Assembly: GCA_035291705.1 (NCBI GenBank)
Contig: DATDRM010000191.1
Location: forward strand, 1-18,339
From: DATDRM01 sp035291705
GTDB lineage: Bacteria; Chloroflexota; Anaerolineae; Anaerolineales; UBA4823
Direction of reading: 5' to 3'
DNA: 18,339 nucleotides
Shown here: positions 12,918 through 18,339 of the stretch, piece after piece
How the letters are laid out: each line of letters begins with the position of its first letter
How positions within the stretch are numbered: the first letter of the stretch is position 1
The notes under the pieces: model-generated
Told to the model about the DNA's origin: nothing
The model's input: only the letters and a program-made list of their open reading frames with translations
The model's database searches: none
Translations under genes and position numbers: made by a program

Positions 12918-12940
12918 CGCAAACCAGAGAGTAGTTTGCG
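12918..12940 (+). promoter_or_regulatory. Hairpin covering the ylxR ribosome-binding site and start
   Basis: CGCAAAC (12918-12924) and GTTTGCG (12934-12940) form a perfect 7-bp stem. The 9-nt loop holds the only Shine-Dalgarno-like sequence (AGAGAG) and the 3' arm ends on the first base of the GTG start codon. Such a stem would slow ylxR initiation unless ribosomes finishing nusA, 5 nt upstream, open it. Confidence 0.5.
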
Positions 12941-13260
12941 TGCCGAAAAAGTCAAAGAAGCATAAACACGTCCCCCAACGCACATGCGTCGGCTGCCGGG
13001 AAGTCCTTTCCAAACGCTCGCTGATCCGCATCGTGCGTTCTCCGCAGGGAATCCGGGTTGACCCGACAGGCAAGATGGCAGGCCGCGGAGCTTATCTACA
13101 CGACCGGCGTTCTTGCTGGGAACGCGGCCTGAAGGGATCCATCGCCCAGGCGCTAAAGACCGAGCTATCGGCCGACGACCGGGAAAGTTTATCTGCTTTT
13201 ATGGCCGCATTACCGGAAGAACGATCTGCTCAAGAGACAATCCGGAATGAGCAAAGATAG
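12940..13260 (+). CDS. ylxR: YlxR-family RNA-binding protein
   Basis: This is the small DUF448 protein that usually sits between nusA and infB. The product (about 106 aa) carries the family signature PQRTCVGCRE near its N-terminus, RSLIRIVRSPQGIRVD and GRGAYLHDRRSCWERG, with two cysteines in CVGC and one in SCW. Relatives have been reported as RNA-binding and linked to RNase P, but the role is still unsettled. I choose the GTG at 12940 (reading VPKKSKKHKH) because the family begins with a basic stretch just before PQRTC. The frame is open back to a TTG at 12901 inside nusA, which would add 13 residues without family character. Start and weak AGAGAG site lie in a hairpin. infB follows after 118 bp. 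A ribosomal L7Ae-like gene, sometimes found here, is absent. Confidence 0.9.
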   Translation: MPKKSKKHKHVPQRTCVGCREVLSKRSLIRIVRSPQGIRVDPTGKMAGRGAYLHDRRSCWERGLKGSIAQALKTELSADDRESLSAFMAALPEERSAQETIRNEQR

Positions 13261-13378
13261 GGGGGTTCTCCGCAAGAATGCGTTCGGCAAGCGAGTGGAG
13301 CGTGCTGAGATGAACCAATAACTCGGCCCGCCTCACTGGCTCATTGGGACGCGAACGACAGATTGCAGGAGGTACCAA

Positions 13379-15169
13379 ATGAGCGAGAACGGGCACAAGA
13401 TAATTGAATTACCCGCCAGCATCACTGTGCGGGAACTGGCCTTGAGCATTGAAGCCAGCCCCATTGATGTCATTAAAACGCTGATGGCCAATGGGGTCAT
13501 GGCAAACATTAACCAGCAAATTGACTTTGACACCGCCGCCATCGTAGCTGCTGAAATGGGCTACGAAGCGACGATGGAAACCCCAGAAACGACAACCGAA
13601 GAAGAAAGCGGCGAGATTCCGCTCTGGAGGCAGTTAATCGCTGACGAAGATCCGAAAAACCTGGCGGATCGCCCACCGGTTGTCACCATCTTAGGGCATG
13701 TTGACCACGGAAAGACCACATTATTAGATGCTATCCGCCACACGAATGTCGCCGGCGGGGAGGTGGGCGGGATCACGCAACATATCGGCGCCTACCAAGT
13801 GGAGCATAATGGTCAGACGATCACATTTTTGGATACTCCTGGCCATGCCGCATTCACCGCCATGCGCGCCCGTGGGGCGCAGGGAGCCGATGTCGTGGTC
13901 CTGGTCGTCGCCGCTGACGATGGCGTCATGCCCCAGACGCGCGAGGCTGTCGCTCACGCTAAAGCCGCCCATGTGCCGATCGTCGTGGCAATGAACAAGA
14001 TCGACAAGGCGAATGCAGATCCCGATCGCGTCAGGCAACAGCTGGCAGAGATCGGGCTGGTCCCCGATGATTGGGACGGGGATACGATCGTCGTCCCTAT
14101 GTCCGCTAAACGGAATGAAGGCCTGGACGATTTGCTCGAAGCCATTTTGTTAGTCGCCGAAAACAGCGATATCCTTGCCAACCCGGAGGGGCGCGTGATC
14201 GGGACGGTCATCGAAGCCGAGATTGACCGCGCCAAGGGCATCCTGGTGACACTCCTGGTGCAAAACGGCACCCTGGGTGTGGGCGATGTGGTCGTCGTGG
14301 GCACCGCTTATGGCCGCCTGAAGGCCATGTTCGACCACCTTGGGCACCGGCTGCGAAAAGCTGGCCCGTCAACACCCGTGGCTGTGATGGGTTTGAACGA
14401 TGTCCCCCAGGCCGGGGATCTTTTTCAGGTGGTAGTGTCCGATCGCGAAGCGCGTGTGATTGTCGAAGAGCGTAAACTTAAACAGACGCATACCGCAGCC
14501 CAGGAGAAGAAAGCGCTCACATTAGAGCAGTTATTCGACCGGTTTAAAGCTGGCGAGGTGCGTGACTTACGCCTGATCGTCAAAGCGGATGTCCAGGGCT
14601 CCCTCGAACCGATCATATCCTCGCTGAAGGACATCGGGGCTGGTGAGATCGCCATCAACATTCTACATGCCGAAACCGGTAACATCGGCGAGAACGACGT
14701 CATGCTGGCTGCCGCCTCCAAAGCGATTGTGATCGGCTTTAACGTCGGCGCCGATTCGGCCGCTATGCGTCTGGCCGAGGCCGAGGGGGTTTCCATCCGT
14801 CTTTATAACATCATTTACCGCTTGACCGAAGATGTGGAAAAAGCCCTCAAGGGTATGCTCGAACCCGAGCTCAAAGAGAACGTGCTCGGGCATGCCGAAG
14901 TGCGCCAGATCTTCCGCATCTCAAAAGTGGGCAACATTGCCGGCTGTCGCGTCCTGGACGGTGAGTTGCGTCGCAACAGCCATCTGCGCGTGATGCGCCA
15001 CGGGCAGGCTGTCTTCACGGGCGACGTGGCTTCCCTCAAGCACCTCCAGGATGATGTGCGCGAAGTGAAAGCCGGCTTCGAGTGCGGGGTAGCCGTGAGA
15101 GGCTTTAACGATTTTGAAGCCGGGGATATCCTGGAATGCTATATCATCGAGAAAGTAGCGGTTGCTTAA
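13379..15169 (+). CDS. infB: Translation initiation factor IF-2, short form
   Basis: IF-2 is the GTPase that places initiator fMet-tRNA on the 30S subunit and promotes 50S joining. At 596 aa it lacks the long, variable N-terminal domain of E. coli IF-2 (890 aa) and resembles the Thermus size class. An N-terminal IF2-N module (about residues 9-60, LPASITVRELALSIEASPIDVIKTLM) leads directly to the G domain: G1 GHVDHGKT (106-113), G2 GGITQHIGAY (130-139), G3 DTPGH (152-156), G4 NKID (206-209) and SAKR. Domains II, III and the fMet-tRNA-binding C2 domain follow, ending in RGFNDFEAGDILECYIIEK. The start is strongly supported by AGGAGG 6-7 nt upstream. The 118 bp before it hold no further gene and no clear structure that I can defend. 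Confidence 0.97.
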   Translation: MSENGHKIIELPASITVRELALSIEASPIDVIKTLMANGVMANINQQIDFDTAAIVAAEMGYEATMETPETTTEEESGEIPLWRQLIADEDPKNLADRPPVVTILGHVDHGKTTLLDAIRHTNVAGGEVGGITQHIGAYQVEHNGQTITFLDTPGHAAFTAMRARGAQGADVVVLVVAADDGVMPQTREAVAHAKAAHVPIVVAMNKIDKANADPDRVRQQLAEIGLVPDDWDGDTIVVPMSAKRNEGLDDLLEAILLVAENSDILANPEGRVIGTVIEAEIDRAKGILVTLLVQNGTLGVGDVVVVGTAYGRLKAMFDHLGHRLRKAGPSTPVAVMGLNDVPQAGDLFQVVVSDREARVIVEERKLKQTHTAAQEKKALTLEQLFDRFKAGEVRDLRLIVKADVQGSLEPIISSLKDIGAGEIAINILHAETGNIGENDVMLAAASKAIVIGFNVGADSAAMRLAEAEGVSIRLYNIIYRLTEDVEKALKGMLEPELKENVLGHAEVRQIFRISKVGNIAGCRVLDGELRRNSHLRVMRHGQAVFTGDVASLKHLQDDVREVKAGFECGVAVRGFNDFEAGDILECYIIEKVAVA

Positions 15170-15183
15170 GCTGGAGATTGGAA

Positions 15184-15591
15184 GTGGTGTCTAAATTGCG
15201 CGTACAGCGCATCGCTGATCGGATGCGGGAAGAACTCTCGGAGATGATGATTAAGGAGGTGCACGATCCGCGTTTGACCGGAATATCGGTCACAGATGTG
15301 ACTGTGGACAGAGAACTGGCCTACGCAGAGGTGTACGTTTCTGCACTTGAAGGTTCCGAGCGCGCCGAAGATGTTCTGGCTGGGCTTGAGCACGCCGGCG
15401 GCTTTCTTCGCCGGGAATTGGCCAACCGCATCGACCTGCGGGTTTTTCCTCGTTTGCGGTTCCATTGGGATCCCACTCCAGAACGGGCCGAGCATATTGA
15501 GCAATTGTTAGACATGTTACAGGCCGAATCCTCCTCAAAGCAGAAGGGCGCTCAATCTGCTTCAGACAAGCAGGATAAAGCAGATGGATGA
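15184..15591 (+). CDS. rbfA: Ribosome-binding factor A
   Basis: RbfA is a KH-fold protein that binds the immature 30S subunit near helix 1 of 16S rRNA and helps late maturation and cold adaptation. The product (about 135 aa) shows the family opening SKLRVQRIADRMREELSEMM, then the EVHDPRLTGISVTDVTVDRELAYAEVYVS core and VFPRLRFHWDPTPERAEHIEQLL. Two GTG codons in tandem (15184, 15187) can start it. The first has GGAG at the better distance of 7 nt. The frame is open upstream into infB (15136), but those residues are not family-like. The last 25 residues (SSSKQKGAQSASDKQDKADG region) are a polar, probably disordered tail. The stop overlaps the nrnA start by 8 nt, indicating translational coupling. 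Confidence 0.94.
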   Translation: MVSKLRVQRIADRMREELSEMMIKEVHDPRLTGISVTDVTVDRELAYAEVYVSALEGSERAEDVLAGLEHAGGFLRRELANRIDLRVFPRLRFHWDPTPERAEHIEQLLDMLQAESSSKQKGAQSASDKQDKADG

Positions 15592-16564
15592 GCAGCTGCT
15601 CCAGATTGCCCGAAGGCTGCTGCTGGGTGCCGATCGGTTGCTGGTGGCTTCGCACATTCGACCAGATGGGGATGCGATCGGATCGCTATTAGGATTAGGA
15701 TTATCTTTACGAGCCGCGGGTAAGGATGTACAAATGGTTTCCGCCGACGGTGTCCCATCGATTTTCCGCCACCTGGCTGGCAGCGAACTGGTATCCACCC
15801 GGCCAGAAGGGCATTTTGACTTGATCATCGTGGTCGATTGTTCTGACTTAGACCGGGTTGGGAACGCTCTGAACGGATTTTCAACCCCTGATTTAAACGT
15901 CGATCACCACCCGACAAATTTGAACTTTGCCAGGCTCAACCTGGTAGAAACCGAGGCCGTGGCGACGGCGGAGATGCTGGCAGGATATCTGCCGACCTTC
16001 GGGTTACCCATCACCCGCCCGGTCGCAGATGCATTGTTATTCGGGATCATCACAGACACTTTAGGCTTTCGCACGCATAATATGACAGCCAGGGCTTTGC
16101 GCATCGCCGCCAACTTGATGGAGGCTGGCAGCGATCTATCCAACCTTTATCACCTCGCTTTATTGAAACGCTCCTTCGAGGCTGCCCGTTATTGGGGGGC
16201 TGGTCTCTCCGCACTGCAGCGCGAAGGCCGTTTAGCCTGGACCAGTCTCACGCTCGCTGACCGGCGCGCAGTCGGTTACCCTGGTCGCGACGACGCAGAC
16301 CTGAATAACATTCTCTCCACCGTGGAGGAGGTCGATGTTGTGGTCGTGTTCGTCGAACAGGGAAATGGGCACATTAAAGTCAGCTGGCGTTCACTACCGG
16401 GATTTGATGTCTCCCAGGTGGCACTGCGCTTCGGAGGCGGCGGGCACGCCGCTGCAGCCGGCGCCGAATTAGATGGCAGCTTGGAAGAAGTTCAAGCAAA
16501 GGTGCTGCCCGCTACGCGCGCTTTGCTTAATCGAAACCAGGAGTTTATCGTTATTGAGAATTGA
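15584..16564 (+). CDS. nrnA: DHH-family oligonucleotide/pAp phosphatase (NrnA-like)
   Basis: NrnA enzymes degrade very short RNA (nanoRNA) and dephosphorylate 3'-phosphoadenosine 5'-phosphate, and some members also cut pApA. The 326-aa protein has the DHH motifs in order: SHIRPDGDAIGS (23-34, metal ligands His24, Asp28, Asp30), VDCSD (84-88), VDHHPTN (106-112, Asp107-His108-His109) and GIITDTLGFRTHN. The C-terminal DHHA1 substrate-binding GGGGHAAAAGA follows near residue 285. Length matches B. subtilis NrnA (about 310 aa). It starts inside the end of rbfA (8-nt overlap), the usual position of this gene between rbfA and truB in many Gram-positive and Chloroflexota operons. It is the second DHH-DHHA1 protein of the window, next to the larger fusion at 7513-10188. 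A c-di-AMP phosphodiesterase without GdpP domains is a possible alternative activity. Confidence 0.93.
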   Translation: MDEQLLQIARRLLLGADRLLVASHIRPDGDAIGSLLGLGLSLRAAGKDVQMVSADGVPSIFRHLAGSELVSTRPEGHFDLIIVVDCSDLDRVGNALNGFSTPDLNVDHHPTNLNFARLNLVETEAVATAEMLAGYLPTFGLPITRPVADALLFGIITDTLGFRTHNMTARALRIAANLMEAGSDLSNLYHLALLKRSFEAARYWGAGLSALQREGRLAWTSLTLADRRAVGYPGRDDADLNNILSTVEEVDVVVVFVEQGNGHIKVSWRSLPGFDVSQVALRFGGGGHAAAAGAELDGSLEEVQAKVLPATRALLNRNQEFIVIEN

Positions 16565-16627
16565 TGATGTCAAAATCGATATACCCAGCGATTTTTCGCA
16601 TAAATTCTTCTTATTGGGGATGAGGAC

Positions 16628-17536
16628 ATGGACACAGACCAAATGAAAAACATTGTATCTGGAGTGTTGGTGGTAGACAAGCCGATTGGCTTGACCTCCC
16701 ACGACGTCGTCCAGATCATCCGGCGAGGGACCGGGATTCGCAGGGCTGGTCATACCGGCACGCTCGATCCGCGCGCCTCAGGCGTGTTAGTGATCTTGGT
16801 CGGGCCGGCAGTCCGCCTGAGTGAATATGTCTCCGCTTCCGATAAACGCTATCAAGCGACGATCCGCTTGGGCAGCTCGACGGATACGTATGACGCGGAA
16901 GGCACCGTGACCGGCTCGTCATCGGTGGATCATATTTCCGAGGACAAATTCTTCGATATCTTGCAGACTTTTGTCGGTGAAATCGAACAGGTGCCGCCGC
17001 CTTACTCAGCAGTCAAGGTCAAAGGACGCAAAGCCTATGAGATGGCGCGGGAAGGAGAAGAAGTTGACCTTGCACCGCGCATGATCCAGGTCTACAGCCT
17101 GGATGTGCTGGAATGGGCGCCCCCGGAAGTGGTCATCGATGTGTATTGCTCGTCCGGCACTTATGTGCGTTCGTTGGCCAACGACCTTGGCAAGTCTCTT
17201 GGCACAGGCGCGCATTTGATCGGCTTACGCCGCACCAAGAGCGGGCGGTTTACACTGCGCGATGCGGTCCCTCTGCGCCGCCTCAAAGAAGCCTTCGACG
17301 CTGGAGACTGGTATAAGTACCTGATCCCGGCCGCCGATGCCCTTGGAGACTGGCCGATGGTGGAACTAGACGCCGACCAGGTCGAGCTGGTCCGCCACGG
17401 GCACCGCATCACCGCCGAATCTGACGCAAAGGGTTGGGCGCGCGCCATCAGCCAGCAAGGCGACCTGGTGGCACTGCTCGAGATCGACGAAGAAACTGGC
17501 GAGTGGCAACCCCGCAAAGTCTTTTTCCAGACCTGA
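16628..17536 (+). CDS. truB: tRNA pseudouridine-55 synthase
   Basis: TruB converts uridine 55 in the T-loop of tRNAs to pseudouridine. The 302-aa length is typical. The catalytic motif is present as HTGTLDPRASGVLVI, with Asp47 in GTLDP as the nucleophile. Upstream lies the VVDKPIGLTSHDVV motif (15-28), and downstream come YSAVKVKGRKAYEMAREG and CSSGTYVRSLANDLGKSLGTGAHLIGLRRTKSGRF, all family hallmarks. A short C-terminal domain (about 240-302) ends the protein. The first ATG (16628) has GGGGA 7 nt upstream. An ATG five codons later is also possible. nrnA ends 63 bp before it, the largest gap among the rbfA-to-ribF genes, and ribF starts 18 bp after it, so all are probably in one operon. Confidence 0.96.
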   Translation: MDTDQMKNIVSGVLVVDKPIGLTSHDVVQIIRRGTGIRRAGHTGTLDPRASGVLVILVGPAVRLSEYVSASDKRYQATIRLGSSTDTYDAEGTVTGSSSVDHISEDKFFDILQTFVGEIEQVPPPYSAVKVKGRKAYEMAREGEEVDLAPRMIQVYSLDVLEWAPPEVVIDVYCSSGTYVRSLANDLGKSLGTGAHLIGLRRTKSGRFTLRDAVPLRRLKEAFDAGDWYKYLIPAADALGDWPMVELDADQVELVRHGHRITAESDAKGWARAISQQGDLVALLEIDEETGEWQPRKVFFQT

Positions 17537-17554
17537 GTGTGAATTGAATGCTTT

Positions 17555-18339
17555 ATGCGCCATTTCCTGTCCTTGGAGGGGCTGCAACTTCAAGACACCT
17601 GGTTGACGATCGGTACCTTCGATGGCGTCCACCGTGGCCATCAAGAGATTGTGCGGAAACTGGCTACCGGTGCCCACTTGGCTGGCTATCAGGCCGCAGT
17701 GCTCACCTTCTTCCCTCATCCCGCGTTGGTGCTTGGCAAACGTAAAGATCCGTTTTACCTGACCACCCCCGACGAGCGCGCTGTGCTGTTAGGCGGACTC
17801 GGGGCAGACACCGTCATCACCTTCCCATTCACCCTCCAAACAGCTGCCACCCTGGCCTCCGACTTCATGGCGCTGCTCAAGAAGCATCTCGACTTTCACC
17901 ATCTTATTGTCGGTTATGATTTCGCCCTGGGAAAAAACCGGCAAGGTGACGTCCCAACTTTGCAAAAGATCGGCGTAGGACTTGGCTATACAGTAGAAGC
18001 CATGCCCCCGGTCAAGATCGAAGGAGAGGCAGTCTCTTCCAGCCGTATCCGCTCTGCCCTGGCTGCTGGGGATATGCAGCTGGCCGCGCTCCTTTTAGGC
18101 CGGCCTTTTCAATTAAGCGGCAAGGTGGTCTCCGGCGACGGGCGCGGCCGGACGATCGGCATCCCGACCGCCAACCTGAGCCTGTGGGCAGAACGCGCCA
18201 TCCCCAGGGCCGGGGTGTACGTTTGCCAGGCCGTGGTAAATGGCAAGACCTGGGGCGCGGTTACTAACGTCGGCTTTCGTCCCACCTTCGAGTCCCAGCC
18301 AGTCCCCCCACGCGTCGAGACTCACCTGCTCGATTTTGA
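17555..18339 (+). CDS. ribF: Bifunctional riboflavin kinase/FAD synthetase (3' end cut by window edge)
   Basis: RibF phosphorylates riboflavin to FMN and adenylates FMN to FAD. I translated the frame from the ATG at 17555: 261 complete codons are open to the window end, where the gene leaves the window in its second domain. The product begins MRHFLSLEGLQLQDTWLTIG and carries the nucleotidyltransferase motifs TFDGVHRGHQ (about 21-30) and FFPHP. VGYDFALGKNRQGD and the SSSRIRSAL (ISSTxxR-like) adenylylation motif follow, then the flavokinase signature GDGRGRTIGIPTANL. The last visible residues VETHLLDF match the start of the family's conserved VExHLLDFD segment. No Shine-Dalgarno sequence is clear, and coupling with truB, which ends 18 bp upstream, may bring ribosomes. 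About 50-60 residues are missing. Confidence 0.95.
   Translation, partial: MRHFLSLEGLQLQDTWLTIGTFDGVHRGHQEIVRKLATGAHLAGYQAAVLTFFPHPALVLGKRKDPFYLTTPDERAVLLGGLGADTVITFPFTLQTAATLASDFMALLKKHLDFHHLIVGYDFALGKNRQGDVPTLQKIGVGLGYTVEAMPPVKIEGEAVSSSRIRSALAAGDMQLAALLLGRPFQLSGKVVSGDGRGRTIGIPTANLSLWAERAIPRAGVYVCQAVVNGKTWGAVTNVGFRPTFESQPVPPRVETHLLDF

Noticed and set aside
12901..12939. TTG start for ylxR overlapping nusA
   Set aside because: It adds 13 residues lacking family character and has no ribosome-binding sequence. The GTG at 12940 directly precedes the basic stretch typical of YlxR.
13261..13378. Possible L7Ae-like gene or structured leader between ylxR and infB
   Set aside because: The 118 bp are too short for the gene and contain only weak 5-bp pairings (CCAAT/ATTGG). 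Nothing beyond the infB Shine-Dalgarno sequence is supportable.
15136..15183. Upstream start for rbfA inside infB
   Set aside because: The residues before VSKLRVQRI do not resemble RbfA, while tandem GTG codons with GGAG at 7 nt fit the usual N-terminus.
17548..17745. Small open frame over the start of ribF
   Set aside because: It is out of frame with the clearly homologous RibF reading from 17555 and has no recognisable character.
1..18339. Mobile element, CRISPR array, toxin-antitoxin or phage defence locus
   Set aside because: I saw no transposase, integrase, spaced direct repeats of CRISPR type or recognisable defence domains. Gene content and composition are uniform and core-like.

Overview
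The window looks like a piece of a Chloroflexota chromosome, most likely class Anaerolineae. This rests on protein character: a Chloroflexus-type malate dehydrogenase N-terminus, a short IF-2, a NusA with a long acidic and lysine-rich tail, and a DHH-CBS-nucleotidyltransferase fusion. It is an inference without database support. The content is mainly core information processing. I see no phage, transposase, CRISPR array, rRNA or tRNA.

Layout. The genes form two divergent blocks that meet in a 109-bp gap at 7404-7512. The minus-strand block reads leftwards: a 74-aa hypothetical protein, a MazG-like NTP pyrophosphohydrolase, a LOG-family nucleotide hydrolase, an all-helical HEAT-like protein, rpsO (S15), pnp (PNPase), ilvE, trxB and the first 91 codons of mdh, which runs off the left edge. 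The plus-strand block reads rightwards: the 891-aa DHH-CBS-tRNA nucleotidyltransferase, a GNAT acetyltransferase, then nusA-ylxR-infB-rbfA-nrnA-truB-ribF. ribF runs off the right edge.

How the genes work together. nusA to ribF is the widespread transcription/translation operon: NusA, a YlxR RNA-binding protein, IF-2, 30S maturation factor RbfA, an oligonucleotide/pAp phosphatase, tRNA pseudouridine-55 synthase and FAD synthetase. Its usual first gene, rimP, is not between the leader and nusA. rpsO-pnp, which often follows truB/ribF in other bacteria, is here on the opposite strand beyond the divergent junction. The MazG-LOG pair would make a coherent two-step disposal route (NTP to NMP to base plus ribose phosphate), and the HEAT-like protein follows it.

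Non-coding signals are the richest part. I find structured leaders in front of nusA, pnp and rpsO, a hairpin sequestering the ylxR start, a promoter flanked by a paired motif in front of ilvE, and a palindrome in the divergent gap. Degenerate 7-nt tandem repeats sit directly in front of three start codons that lack Shine-Dalgarno sequences, and also inside an apparent in-frame insertion in the nucleotidyltransferase.
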